Below, in pieces: positions 52,481 through 61,846 of a DNA stretch of 64,000 nucleotides (within the stretch, counting starts at the first letter, position 1; every line of letters starts with the position of its first letter). The translations under genes and the position numbers were made by a program. The notes under the pieces were generated by a model that did no database searches, was not told where the DNA came from, and worked only from the letters and a program-made list of their open reading frames with translations. The DNA comes from JBBRCX01 sp038204465 (GTDB taxonomy: Bacteria > Planctomycetota > Phycisphaerae > Tepidisphaerales > Tepidisphaeraceae). The stretch is from contig JBBRCX010000003.1 of the NCBI GenBank assembly GCA_038204465.1, forward strand, positions 29,433 to 93,432. Direction: 5' to 3'.

Positions 52481-52915
52481 TTACCGGCCCATGCCAGGGG
52501 CGACCCGGTAGAGCATCCAGTAGATGATAACGCCGGTGACCGAAACGTAAAACCATAAAGGAAATGTAATCAGGCTGATTCGCCGGTGGCGCTCCCACTG
52601 GCGGCGGTAGGCCCGGAGCAGCGTCATCGCGATGAGCGGGAGAATGACGACGGCCAGGATGGTGTGCGAGATCAGGATTGAGAAGTAGATGGTGCGGAAG
52701 AGCCCGGGCGGCACGCCAAGCGACCTGGGGGCGGTTTGGGCGTGGTAAATCAGGTAGCAGGCGAGGAAGGCGGTGGAGGTCACCACCGCGCAGATCATCA
52801 GGGTCGCGTGCGACCGGACCTTCCTGAGCTTGATCAGGATGTAGCCGCTCAGCAGAAGGACGGCGCTGGTGGCGTTGAGGCTGGCGTTGAGGGCGGGGAA
52901 ATCCTGGATCTTCAC
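52481..52915 (-). CDS. DUF420 membrane protein (CtaM/YozB-like)
   Basis: A 144-residue protein with four hydrophobic segments: LNATSAVLLLSGYILI, LMICAVVTSTAFLACYLIYH, the segment after FRTIYF, and a last one before the C-terminus. The conserved H in LIYHAQT and ISHTILA are likely metal ligands. DUF420 members (YozB/CtaM) are needed for some cytochrome oxidases. The GTG start overlaps the SCO stop as GTGA (52915-52912), so the two are coupled. The longer frame to 53011 is a shadow. Confidence 0.85.
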   Translation of the reverse strand: MKIQDFPALNASLNATSAVLLLSGYILIKLRKVRSHATLMICAVVTSTAFLACYLIYHAQTAPRSLGVPPGLFRTIYFSILISHTILAVVILPLIAMTLLRAYRRQWERHRRISLITFPLWFYVSVTGVIIYWMLYRVAPGMGR

Positions 52916-53535
52916 GGGAAGCGCCCTTGCTGCCTTGCCAGCGCGAGCGCGTCGGCCGCGAGTTTCTTCTCCGTCTCGTCGTCCTTGCTGCGATACACGC
53001 CGCGGACCCACCCTTCGCCATCGACGAGGAGCAGGAAGTCGGCGTGGAGAATGGGCTGGGTGGCGGTAGCAGGGACAGCGGAGATCTTCATTTCAGCGGC
53101 GGTGCTCAGCATTTGCTCCTGGGTGCCGGTGAGGAACATCCAGCGCCCTTGCTGGGCATTGAAACGCTGGGCGTACGCCTTCAAGACCGCGGGCGTGTCG
53201 CGCTGCGGATCGACGGTGAAGGAGACGAGACGGACTTCGCTGCCGTCGGTCGCTTTCTGCAGCGACTGGAAGCGGCGCGACATCATCGGGCAGTCGCCCG
53301 CGCACTGGGTGAAGATGAAAGCGGCGACCCAGGGCTTGCCGCGGAGTTGTGCGTCGGTCACCGGCCGGGCGTCCTGGTCGATCAGCGAGAATTGCGGGAC
53401 ATGAAACAGGCGCGGCAGCGCGTTTGCCGCCTCGTCGCGTTTGCGGGCCCACAGCCCGGTGCCGACCACGCCGACCATCACGACGATGAGCACGCTCCAC
53501 AGAATTCCGGTGATGATCTTTTGCTTTCGATCCAT
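52912..53535 (-). CDS. SCO1/SenC family copper chaperone
   Basis: A 207-residue protein with one N-terminal membrane anchor (residues 8-29) and a thioredoxin-like domain. The copper site CAGDC (CxxxC, about residue 80) and the distant His in ILHADFLLLVD are both present. SCO proteins load the CuA site of cytochrome c oxidase subunit II. Oxidase genes are not in the window. It is translationally coupled to DUF420 and preceded by an ABC-2 permease 9 bp upstream. Confidence 0.93.
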   Translation of the reverse strand: MDRKQKIITGILWSVLIVVMVGVVGTGLWARKRDEAANALPRLFHVPQFSLIDQDARPVTDAQLRGKPWVAAFIFTQCAGDCPMMSRRFQSLQKATDGSEVRLVSFTVDPQRDTPAVLKAYAQRFNAQQGRWMFLTGTQEQMLSTAAEMKISAVPATATQPILHADFLLLVDGEGWVRGVYRSKDDETEKKLAADALALARQQGRFP

Positions 53536-53544
53536 GGCCTGGAG

Positions 53545-54387
53545 CTATTGTAGGTCAGCCGACGTGTGCCCGCTCGCGATGAAGCTCGCGAGGAGGAACA
53601 GGACGGCCGCGAAGGCGATGCTCACCGCGAAACACAGACCCAATCCCGGCAGTCGCTGGGCCGACACGTCCGCGCCGTAGAGCGCATGCTGTAAGCCGGC
53701 CAGCCCGTAGCTGAGGGGATTGCAGCGCATGATCCAGCCGATCCCGCTCCAGGCGTTCTGCGGCGGGAAGAGCGCACCCGAAAGGAACCACATCGGCATG
53801 AGGAACAGGTTCATGATGGCGTGGAACCCCTGCGTGGAACTCATGCGCCAGGCGATGCAGAAGCCGAGCGCGGTTAACGCAAAGGAAATGATCAGCATGA
53901 ATGCGGCCGCGATGGGAAAGCCGGTGGCGTTGAGCTTCAGTCCGATCAGCGGGCCGAGCAGAAGAAAGATCAAGCCCTGGCCGAAGGCAAGCAGAGTGCC
54001 TCCCAGGACCTTGCCGAGCACGATCGCCATTCGGGGCACCGGCGCGACCAGGACGGATTGGAGAAAGCCCTCGCGGCGGTCTTCGATGATCGAGATCGTC
54101 GAGAAGATCGCGGTGAACAGCAGGATCATCAGGATCGTGCCGGGGAAGAAGAAGCGGAGGTAGTTATCTCCGCCAGGCAGGCCTTCCACCTTGAAGCTGC
54201 GGCCCATGCCGCCGCCAATGAGGAGCCAGAAGACGATCGGGGTGGCCAGGGCGCCGATGATCCGATTGCGCTGGCGGACGAACCGGACGAGTTCGCGCCG
54301 GCACAGCGACAGCGCCGGCAGCCAGAGGCCGCCGCAGCGCGCGACCGGGGCGGCGGGAGGGACATCGATGGCGAGCGGTGCGGTCAT
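53545..54387 (-). CDS. ABC-2 type transporter permease
   Basis: A 280-residue permease with about six membrane segments. RQRNRIIGALATPIVFWLLIGG, FFFPGTILMILLFTAIFST and SIIEDRREGFLQSVLVAPVPR are the daunorubicin/Nod-type ABC-2 motifs. The ATG at 54387 is used; the frame is open further upstream but overlaps mutS. Its ATPase partner is not adjacent: the upstream gene is divergent mutS. It starts the SCO operon and may transport a cofactor or copper-linked substrate, but this is inference. Confidence 0.88.
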   Translation of the reverse strand: MTAPLAIDVPPAAPVARCGGLWLPALSLCRRELVRFVRQRNRIIGALATPIVFWLLIGGGMGRSFKVEGLPGGDNYLRFFFPGTILMILLFTAIFSTISIIEDRREGFLQSVLVAPVPRMAIVLGKVLGGTLLAFGQGLIFLLLGPLIGLKLNATGFPIAAAFMLIISFALTALGFCIAWRMSSTQGFHAIMNLFLMPMWFLSGALFPPQNAWSGIGWIMRCNPLSYGLAGLQHALYGADVSAQRLPGLGLCFAVSIAFAAVLFLLASFIASGHTSADLQ

Positions 54388-54559
54388 AAGGCAATCACGG
54401 GCTGGGATTCTATCCACGGCGCTGGTGAGCGCAAAGCCGTCCCCGACCGTGTGAACGGAGACAGCGCCGGCGATCGCGAGACGGGTGGGTTGATAGCGTG
54501 ACGCAGGAGGGGTCTTCGCTGGCGAATTGCGGGGGAGCGGGATACCTTCGGACAAGCGT

Positions 54560-57244
54560 ATGAGCGACCCCTCAGCGACAACCATTCCTGCTGAGCCGGC
54601 GGCGGCGGAGCCCCGCGCTGTGGAGCGTGGACAGCTTTCGCCGGCGATGCGGCAGTACCAGCAATTCAAAACGCAATACCCGGGTTACGTCCTGTTCTTT
54701 CGAATGGGCGATTTTTATGAGATGTTCTGGGAAGACGCGAAGCTGGCGGCGCAGACGCTGGGCGTGGCGCTGACCAGCCGGAGCCGGGGCGGGCTCGAGG
54801 CGGATGACGCGATTCCGATGGCAGGGGTGCCGTTCCACGCGGTGGAGAGTTACCTCAGCAGGATGATCGCGGCGGGGCACAAGGTGGCGATCTGCGAACA
54901 GACGGAAGATCCCGCGCTGGCGAAGGGATTGATCAAGCGCGAGGTGGTGCGGCTGATGACGCCGGGGACGCTCACGGATGAGCCGCTCCTGGACGGGAGG
55001 ACGGAGAATTACCTGGCGGCGGTTGCGTTTCACGTGACCCGGGCACAGGGATATCGCGCGGGACTCGCGTGGGTGGAGCTCTCGACGGGCGCGTGCGTGG
55101 CGACGAGCGGCTCGGAGGGGCAGGTGCTGGACGAGATCGCGCGGTTGCGCCCGGCGGAGGTGCTGGTGCCGGAGCACGCGTCGGGGCGTCCGCATGAGAT
55201 CGCGGAGCAGATCAAGAAGCTGGGGATTACCGCCGTGACGGCGCGCGCGGGTTGGCAGTTCACGCCGCACCATGCAGCCGAGCAGATCCAGCGGCAATGG
55301 CAGGTGAAGACGGCAGGTGGTTTCGGCTTCGCGGATGACGACCCCGGCGTCTTCGCGGCGGCGGCGGTGCTGAGTTATCTGGAGGAGACGCAGAAGAGCA
55401 ATTTGGCGCATCTGCGTCCGTTGCGCCGGCACGACGCGGACGACTACCTGAGCATCGATCCGGCGAGCTGGCGCAGCCTGGAGATCGATCGGACGACGCG
55501 GGCCAACGGCACGGAGGGCTCGCTGCTGTCGGCGATCGACCGGACGCGCACCAGCATGGGGGGGCGGCTGCTGCGGCAGTGGCTGCGCATGCCGCTGCGT
55601 GATCTGGAGCATATCGAAGCGCGGCAGAATGCGATCGGGGCTTTTCTCCAATCGCCGGCGGCGCTGCGCGGGATCGTGGATTGCCTCGACGGAGTCTGCG
55701 ACGTGGAGCGCATCGTCGGACGGTTGGCGGTGGCTCGGGTGGGCCCGAGGGACCTGGCATCGCTGTCCAGGTGTCTGGGCGCGCTTCCGGCGCTGCTGGA
55801 GAAGCTGGCAGCGATGGAGGGCGCGCAGGACGTGGCGCCGGAGTTGACGGCGCTGAAGCCTTTCTGCGAGGAGCAGGCGAAGTATCTTTCCGCGGCGATC
55901 CGGCCTGACCCCCAGCCGCACCTGCGCGAGGGGGAGGTGATCGCGGCGGGCTTCGATCCTGAGCTGGACCGGCTGCGCGACATCGGGACGAACAGCCAGC
56001 AGTGGCTGGCGAAATACCAGTCACGGCTGGCGAGCGTATCGGGGATATCCTCGCTGCGCGTCGGGTTCAACAAAGTCTTCGGCTACTACATCGAAGTGAC
56101 CGACAGCCACCGGGAGAAGGTGCCGGCGGCGTGGTCGCGGCGGCAGACGGTGAAGAACGCCGAGCGCTACATCACCGACGAGCTCAAGCAATTCGAGGAC
56201 GAGGCGCTGGGGGCGCGCGACAAGGCGATCGCACTGGAGCAGCGTCTGTTCGAGCAGATCCGCCAGGCGCTGCTGCCGCACGTGTCTTCGTTCCAGGAGC
56301 TCGGGTACGCGCTGGCGCGGATCGACGTGCTGTCGGCGCTGGCGGGATTGGCGCAGGAGCGGCGCTATTGCCGGCCCAAGATGGTCGAAGAGCGCGTGCT
56401 GGAGATCGTCGACGGGCGGCACCCCGTGCTCGAGCAGCAGTTGGGAAATGAATTTGTTTCAAACGACACGCGCTTTGGGACCGATGACTCGCTCGCGCTG
56501 ATCACGGGGCCGAACATGGCCGGCAAGAGTACTTACATCCGGCAGGTGGCGCTGATCACGCTGCTGGGGCAACTGGGCAGTTATGTGCCGGCCAAGAGCG
56601 CGACCATCGGCCTGGCGGACCGGTTGTTCACGCGCGTCGGCGCCAGCGACGAGCTGCACCGCGGGCAGTCGACGTTCATGGTCGAGATGACGGAGACGGC
56701 CAACATTTTGAACAACGCGACGGACCGCAGCCTGGTGATCCTGGACGAGATCGGCCGGGGGACGAGCACGCTGGACGGGCTGAGCCTGGCGTGGGCGATC
56801 TGCGAGCACATCGCCGGCAACGTCCGCTGCCGGGCGCTTTTTGCGACGCACTACCACGAGTTGACGGACTTGGCGCAGCGGTTTCGCGGGGTGCGCAACC
56901 TCAACGTGGCGGTGCGCGAGTGGGAAGACCAGGTGGTCTTTCTACACCGCATCGTCGAAGGCGGAACGGACCGTTCGTACGGCATTCATGTCGCGCGGCT
57001 GGCGGGAGTGCCGCGGTCGGTGCTCGATCGGGCGCGGCAACTGCTTTCGGAGCTGGCGGTGCATCACGTCGGCCACAGCCGCAGCGCGAAGAACCGCCGA
57101 ACCGAGGACGATGCGCAGCTGCCGCTGTTCAGCGACCCCGCGAAGGAGCTGGCGAGCGCTCTGGCGGGCATCGACGTGCAAAAGCTGACACCGATCGCGG
57201 CCTTCGAGTTGATCCGGGAGTGGAAGGAGAAACTGGGGCGGTAA
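54560..57244 (+). CDS. mutS: DNA mismatch repair protein MutS
   Basis: An 894-residue MutS. The mismatch-reading motif is FRMGDFYEMF (Phe and Glu, about residues 47-56). Core and clamp domains follow, then the ATPase: TGPNMAGKST (Walker A, about residue 655), STFMVEM and ILDEIGRGTSTLDGLS. The C-terminal part is shorter than in E. coli MutS at the tetramer domain. The ATG at 54560 starts 39 residues before the first conserved block. mutL is not in the window. Confidence 0.96.
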   Translation: MSDPSATTIPAEPAAAEPRAVERGQLSPAMRQYQQFKTQYPGYVLFFRMGDFYEMFWEDAKLAAQTLGVALTSRSRGGLEADDAIPMAGVPFHAVESYLSRMIAAGHKVAICEQTEDPALAKGLIKREVVRLMTPGTLTDEPLLDGRTENYLAAVAFHVTRAQGYRAGLAWVELSTGACVATSGSEGQVLDEIARLRPAEVLVPEHASGRPHEIAEQIKKLGITAVTARAGWQFTPHHAAEQIQRQWQVKTAGGFGFADDDPGVFAAAAVLSYLEETQKSNLAHLRPLRRHDADDYLSIDPASWRSLEIDRTTRANGTEGSLLSAIDRTRTSMGGRLLRQWLRMPLRDLEHIEARQNAIGAFLQSPAALRGIVDCLDGVCDVERIVGRLAVARVGPRDLASLSRCLGALPALLEKLAAMEGAQDVAPELTALKPFCEEQAKYLSAAIRPDPQPHLREGEVIAAGFDPELDRLRDIGTNSQQWLAKYQSRLASVSGISSLRVGFNKVFGYYIEVTDSHREKVPAAWSRRQTVKNAERYITDELKQFEDEALGARDKAIALEQRLFEQIRQALLPHVSSFQELGYALARIDVLSALAGLAQERRYCRPKMVEERVLEIVDGRHPVLEQQLGNEFVSNDTRFGTDDSLALITGPNMAGKSTYIRQVALITLLGQLGSYVPAKSATIGLADRLFTRVGASDELHRGQSTFMVEMTETANILNNATDRSLVILDEIGRGTSTLDGLSLAWAICEHIAGNVRCRALFATHYHELTDLAQRFRGVRNLNVAVREWEDQVVFLHRIVEGGTDRSYGIHVARLAGVPRSVLDRARQLLSELAVHHVGHSRSAKNRRTEDDAQLPLFSDPAKELASALAGIDVQKLTPIAAFELIREWKEKLGR

Positions 57245-57577
57245 CGCGGGGCGAACCGGCTCATCGCGAATAGTCGAAGAACGTAAGAGTTTCAAAGAAA
57301 GACTACCGCGAAAGGCACGAAGGCGCGAAGGGAAAAAGGAGGAAGTAGCCGCCTATGGATGGAAGGACGGAACGGCGGGGGTGAGGGCAAGCGGCGGATG
57401 CAATCAGTATGGGCGGGGCCGGCATCCCGGACCCCGCAAAAAGTATTTGACCGATCGTTCTAAAACACCGCGCCGCTTCTAACCGATCGAGCGCCCAAGC
57501 CGCCTGGAATCCGATGTTCCGCAGGGGACGTTGAGAATCCGAGGGTCCGGGTGGTTTGAAATCTGGCAAACGAACGA

Positions 57578-57605
57578 TTGACTCCAGCAAAGAAGAATGT
57601 ATAAT
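57578..57605 (+). promoter_or_regulatory. Sigma-70-type promoter of putative RNA element, copy B
   Basis: TTGACT (57578-57583), 16-base spacer, TATAAT (57600-57605), a near-consensus promoter. Sequence from 57594 matches copy A at 18203. Confidence 0.8.
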
Positions 57606-57798
57606 GAATAATGTCTTTGGCCTGATGCCGGGACGTGTTGGGCGCTCTTTCAAAAGTGAATCGGATAAGGTCGCGAGGGTCGCGGTGGATCTATGTGCCG
57701 GGCTGCGAGCGTCCGTGGCGGGTATTTAGGAATGTGGCGCGGTAGCGAGGTCTTCATCGTCCACGAAAGCCCTCATAACCCCACCAAAGCCCTGCATG
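57578..57798 (+). ncRNA. Putative non-coding RNA element, copy B (promoter-boxA-repeats)
   Basis: Same order as copy A at 18187: promoter; short hairpin (GGC...GCC, 57619-57629); GCTCTTTCAAAAGTGAAT (57644-57661), differing from copy A at two of 18 bases; variable stretch; three CCACGAAAGC-like units ending in CCCTGCATG (57759-57798). Transcription and function are inferred. Confidence 0.45.
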
Positions 57799-58045
57799 AA
57801 GATCGCCGAAGACCGCTAGAGTCCGGCGAAGACCACCTGGGCTGGCGGGAGCTGGGAGGTCGAAGTGAGGGGCGCTTGTTCGCCCCAACGGCTGGCGGTT
57901 GCAGGCGAGGTTTGATGTCTGGCCGGCTGAGCGAACTGTGGATGAACGAGCATCCCATACCCGGTTTTTTGCGCTCACGCGCTGGAAGGGGCGGGACCGA
58001 TAACTTACAACGGGAAACTTGGAATCCCGTACAAAGGTTTCACGG

Positions 58046-59521
58046 ATGAAACGCGTTTCGTGCCTCGTCTGCGTGCTGATCGCGCTGCTCCCGCTGGCGG
58101 GCCGAGCGGACCTCGCCTCGGACATCCGGCCGGTGCTCGAGGACAAGCTGCTGCGGCGGGCGACGGTCGGCATCGAGGTGACCCGCCTGGGCAAATCGAG
58201 CGAGAGCAGCGACATCGTCTACAAGCTGAACGCCGCACAGCGATTCATCCCCGCCAGCAACCTGAAGATGGTCACCACCTCGGCGGCCCTTGACCGGCTT
58301 GGCCCGGACTTCAAGTTTCGCACGCTCCTGATGTATGGCGACGGCGATCTGGTTCTCATCGGGGACGGCGATCCTTCGCTGGGCGACGCGGAGATGCTGA
58401 AAAAGCTCGGCTGGCGCTCGACCACCGTGTTCGAAAACTGGGCCGCATCGCTGAAGCAGCACAACGTCAGCAGCGTGCGAAAGGTGATCGTCGACGACAG
58501 CGTGTTCGACCAAACATTCGTCCACCCGCGCTGGCCGGCCGAACAGCAGCACAAGCGGTATGTCGCGGGGGTCGGCGGGGTGAGCTTCAACGCCAACTGC
58601 ATCGACTTTTTTATTCGCATCACGACTCCCGGCGCGCTGGTCGGTTACGCGATGGACCCGCCGACGAGGTTCGTCGACGTGCGCAACTCGTGTATCACGG
58701 GACGTGAGAACGCGATCTGGCTTTCGCGCGAGCTCGGAGGAAACACGCTGGTCCTGCGCGGGGAGGCGCTGGCGAGCTCGCAGGCGCCGGTCTCGGTAAC
58801 CGTACACGATCCATCGCTGTTCGCGGCGACGGTGCTGGCGGAGACGCTGTCGGCCAATGGCGTGCAGGTGAGCGGCGGGGCGGCCCGCGACCGGAGCATC
58901 CGCGAGGCGCGCGAGAAGGCCGGGGCCGCGGGGGCCGGGAAGTGGAAGTTGCTGGCGGCGCATGAGACGAAGCTGCCGGCGGTGCTGGCCCGGGCCAACA
59001 AGGACAGCATGAACCTGTACGCGGAGTCGCTGTGCAAGCGCCTGGCGTTTGCGCGAACGCATCAGAGCGGGTCGTGGGAGGACGGGACGAAGGCGGTGGG
59101 AGATTTTCTGAAACAGATCGGGGTGCCGGAATCGCAGTTCAACCTCGACGATGGGAGCGGGCTGTCGAAGGAGAACGGCATCAGCCCCCACGCGATGAGC
59201 AGCGTGCTGTCGTACGACTACTTCGGGAAGAACCGCGAGACATTCATTGGAAGCCTGTCGGTGGCGGGCGTGGACGGAACGCTGGAGGAGCGCTTCAAGG
59301 GGAGCGACCTCCGGCAGCGCGTGATCGGCAAGAGCGGGTTCGTGGAGGGGGTGAGCTCGCTGAGCGGTTACCTGAAGGCGCGGGACGGGCAGATGTATGT
59401 CTTCTCGATTCTGATGAATGGAATCCCTAAGCTGAGCAATTCGGGCGTGAAGGCGCTGCAGGAGAGAATTGTCCGCGCGATCGACAACCACGCGGCGGGC
59501 GTAGCGCGGGGCGGGGATTAG
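58046..59521 (+). CDS. dacB: D-alanyl-D-alanine carboxypeptidase/endopeptidase (PBP4, S13)
   Basis: A 491-residue penicillin-binding protein of the S13 family with a Sec signal (LIALLPLAGRA). Active-site motifs: SxxK at S71-N-L-K74, SxN at S321-M-N323, and the third box K429-S-G431 (KSG instead of KTG, within family variation). It trims or opens peptide cross-links. The ATG at 58046 has AAAGG 8 bases upstream; the frame is open to 58019. It follows the 801-bp non-coding region. Confidence 0.93.
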   Translation: MKRVSCLVCVLIALLPLAGRADLASDIRPVLEDKLLRRATVGIEVTRLGKSSESSDIVYKLNAAQRFIPASNLKMVTTSAALDRLGPDFKFRTLLMYGDGDLVLIGDGDPSLGDAEMLKKLGWRSTTVFENWAASLKQHNVSSVRKVIVDDSVFDQTFVHPRWPAEQQHKRYVAGVGGVSFNANCIDFFIRITTPGALVGYAMDPPTRFVDVRNSCITGRENAIWLSRELGGNTLVLRGEALASSQAPVSVTVHDPSLFAATVLAETLSANGVQVSGGAARDRSIREAREKAGAAGAGKWKLLAAHETKLPAVLARANKDSMNLYAESLCKRLAFARTHQSGSWEDGTKAVGDFLKQIGVPESQFNLDDGSGLSKENGISPHAMSSVLSYDYFGKNRETFIGSLSVAGVDGTLEERFKGSDLRQRVIGKSGFVEGVSSLSGYLKARDGQMYVFSILMNGIPKLSNSGVKALQERIVRAIDNHAAGVARGGD

Positions 59522-59557
59522 AATGGAATTAGAATACGTTCCTCTTGTCGTTGATGC

Positions 59558-60535
59558 ATGAACCGCCGACTGATCGAACTGCTGCTTCTGCTTGCCATCG
59601 GGGGCTGCGCTCAATCCAGCGTCGATCAGAACGGGCCGCACCAGCGCGCTTCGTATGACCTGTCGGCCTGGACGTATCACGGGCAGCCCGCCCGCAAGAT
59701 CACCACCCGCCATTACGCGATTTACACGACGATCACGGACGACGAGATCGTGGGCGCGGTGGCGCAGGTCGCCGAAGGCGCTCTGAGCCAGTACCACCGT
59801 CTGTCGCCGGAGGTGCCGCTTTCGGATCGCCCGATGCAGTGCTACCTGTTCAGTTACCGAAGCGAGTGGGCCCAATTTACGCGGAGCCGGACGGGCTCGG
59901 ACGCGGCGGTCTACCTGCAGATCAACCGGGGCGGGTATACGGTCGGCGACTGGTACGTGGCGTATTTCATCGGCGACGTGCAGACGTATTCGGTGGCGTC
60001 GCACGAGGGGTGGCACCAATACGTCGCGCGGCATTTCCTGGATCGATTGCCGCCATTTCTGGAAGAGGGGTTGGCGTGCATGTTTGAGTATGTCCACTGG
60101 GACGGGGAGCTGCCGCGGTGGAACCTGAGCAGCAATCCAAGCCGGCTGGAAGGGCTTCGCAAGGCGGTGAAGGCGGGTGAGGTTTTCCCGCTGGAGCAGC
60201 TTGTGACGATGCACGCCGGGCAGGTGGTCGATCAGTCGCGCACGAGGGTGGAGGGGTTCTACGGGCAGGACTGGGCCTTCGCCCGATTCCTGTGGGAGGC
60301 GGACGGGGGCAGGTACCGGCCGGTGCTGGAGCGAATGCTGAAGGACGCCGCGGCGGGGACGCTGTACAGCCACACGTCGCCGCGTCCCGGATCGCGCCGG
60401 GCCTGGAACCCGAACTCGGCGAGGCCGATGCTCGAGCACTATCTTGGAATGGACTTCGAATCAATCCAGCGGCGGTATGATGAGTACGTCGCGAAGCTCG
60501 TGGGAAGCGTCCGCGAGCCATCGCCCCCCGCGTAG
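59558..60535 (+). CDS. Putative zinc metallopeptidase lipoprotein (DUF1570-like)
   Basis: A 325-residue lipoprotein (lipobox AIGGC). H149-E-G-W-H153 forms an HExxH motif, and E169/E170 in FLEEGLACMF, 16-17 residues on, can be the third gluzincin ligand. The YHRLSP and ARFLWEADGG segments fit proteins with peptidase MA-like domains (DUF1570) common in planctomycetes. Substrate unknown. It lies 36 bp after the PBP4-type gene and may be cotranscribed with it, so an envelope role is likely but inferred. Confidence 0.72.
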   Translation: MNRRLIELLLLLAIGGCAQSSVDQNGPHQRASYDLSAWTYHGQPARKITTRHYAIYTTITDDEIVGAVAQVAEGALSQYHRLSPEVPLSDRPMQCYLFSYRSEWAQFTRSRTGSDAAVYLQINRGGYTVGDWYVAYFIGDVQTYSVASHEGWHQYVARHFLDRLPPFLEEGLACMFEYVHWDGELPRWNLSSNPSRLEGLRKAVKAGEVFPLEQLVTMHAGQVVDQSRTRVEGFYGQDWAFARFLWEADGGRYRPVLERMLKDAAAGTLYSHTSPRPGSRRAWNPNSARPMLEHYLGMDFESIQRRYDEYVAKLVGSVREPSPPA

Positions 60536-60581
60536 CGATTCATCCGTCGCCTATCTGCCTTGCCTCGCGGACATCACTCCA

Positions 60582-61229
60582 TCAGTCGAACGCCGACGCA
60601 GTCGAAGTAAACGTGGACGCTCTAACCGTGCCGGAGGCGTTCTTCGGCAACTCCACCTGCTGCGGCGCCACCTTGAATCGGGAGGTGACGATGAAGCCCT
60701 CCACCCGGCAGCCGAGTTGTTTGAGCGAGCGGACGGTCAGGTGGTTGCAGTTGTTGGCGACGCTGTAGTGTTCGGTGTCCTTCACGTAGTTGGTGTCGTT
60801 GGTGGGGTTACGCACCGGTTTGCTCTGTCCGTTCTCGAAGCGCTCGTTCAAGCGCCCCACCAGTTCCTGCACCTGGGCGCGGGACGCATAGAACTTCTGC
60901 ACTTTACCGGGCCCGTCAATCACAGGCATGGGGTGCGTCTCGCCCGACTCCTGGGTGATGAAACGCCGGCCGAAGGTGGATTGAAAGGACAAAAGCAATG
61001 CGCCGAGCGCATCGTTGGCGCCGCAGTGGTTCTCGGTGGCGTAGCCCCAGTCGCCAAAGGCGTACTCGACAAACTTGTTCTCTGCGACCGGGAGCATCAG
61101 GCTGGAATGGATGCCGTAATCAGCGACGTATACCGGAACGGGATCCACGGGCCTGGCCTGGGGATAGATCGTCTGGGCACAGCCGCCGATCAGGAACGAC
61201 AACAGAATCAGTGCGGTTGTTCTCATCAT
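60582..61229 (-). CDS. DUF2459 lipoprotein
   Basis: A 215-residue protein with a lipobox IGGC. The body has VADYGIHSSLMLP, FVEYAFGDWGYATENH and a Cys-Asn pair in NNCNHLTVRSL, the pattern of the DUF2459 family. Function unknown. Start at 61229 or 61226. A perfect 10-bp palindrome TGTCCGGACA (61231-61240) lies directly upstream. It is the last gene of the proC-doxX-lemA-DUF2459 run, 28 bp after lemA. Confidence 0.8.
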   Translation of the reverse strand: MMRTTALILLSFLIGGCAQTIYPQARPVDPVPVYVADYGIHSSLMLPVAENKFVEYAFGDWGYATENHCGANDALGALLLSFQSTFGRRFITQESGETHPMPVIDGPGKVQKFYASRAQVQELVGRLNERFENGQSKPVRNPTNDTNYVKDTEHYSVANNCNHLTVRSLKQLGCRVEGFIVTSRFKVAPQQVELPKNASGTVRASTFTSTASAFD

Positions 61230-61257
61230 TTGTCCGGACAAAGCAAAGGATTAAAGG

Positions 61258-61830
61258 TCAGGGATTAATGGAGACGGCCGGGGCCTGCCTCACGCTGTAG
61301 TCGTCGACCTCGAAGAAATCCGCCGGCGGAAAGTCACCCAGCCCCGCTACGAGGATTGCCGGAAAGGTGGTGCGGCTGACGTTATAGTCGCGCACATTCG
61401 CGTTGTAAAACCGCCGGGCGGCGGCGATGCGGTCCTCCGTGTTGACCAACTCCTGCTGCAGCGCGAGAAAATTCCCGGACGCCTTGAGCTGCGGATACGA
61501 CTCGGCGACGGCAAGCAATTGGCGAGTCGCGCGAACGAGCTGCTGTTCGTCCCGCGATTGAGCGCCGACAGCGCCGGTATTTCCCACCGCGCGATTTCGG
61601 GCTTCGGTTACCGCCTCCAGCACGCCGCGCTCGTGGGCGGCGTAGCCTTTGACGGTATTGACGAGATTGGGGATCAGGTCGTATCGGCGGCGGAGCTGCA
61701 CGTCGACGTTACCCCAACTCTCCCGAATGAGCTGCCTCAGGCGCACGAGTTTGTTGTACCACGTCAGCGGGAGCGCGATCGCGAGCAGCAGCACGACGGC
61801 GGCGACAATCAGGACGGGATTGAAATCCAT
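61258..61830 (-). CDS. LemA family protein (copy 2)
   Basis: A 190-residue LemA protein with an N-terminal membrane segment (residues 5-25). ESWGNVDVQLRRRYDLIPNLV, TVKGYAAHERGV and the YNANVRDYN segment are diagnostic. It shares only moderate similarity with the LemA at 7773, so they are old paralogues. The ATG at 61830 follows doxX by 16 bp on the same strand. The frame is open to 61977 without similarity. Confidence 0.9.
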   Translation of the reverse strand: MDFNPVLIVAAVVLLLAIALPLTWYNKLVRLRQLIRESWGNVDVQLRRRYDLIPNLVNTVKGYAAHERGVLEAVTEARNRAVGNTGAVGAQSRDEQQLVRATRQLLAVAESYPQLKASGNFLALQQELVNTEDRIAAARRFYNANVRDYNVSRTTFPAILVAGLGDFPPADFFEVDDYSVRQAPAVSINP

Positions 61831-61846
61831 CCTTTCCCCGCGGCGG

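Larger units (their letters stand above)
57245..58045. other. Non-coding region between mutS and the PBP4-type gene
   Basis: 801 bp without a credible gene. It holds short GCGAAGG-type repeats (57303-57330), a GC-rich hairpin (57412-57436), the second copy of the promoter/boxA element (57578-57661), the CCACGAAAGC repeats (57759-57798) and a further GC-rich stretch. Confidence 0.8.

Noticed and set aside
57412..57436. GC-rich hairpin after mutS as a terminator
   Set aside because: It is followed by AAAAAG, not a T-run, on the plus strand, and the reverse strand has no T-run after it either.
58040..60439. 799-codon open frame opposite the PBP4-type and metallopeptidase genes
   Set aside because: It spans two real genes and their gap and has no signal, fold motif or start context.
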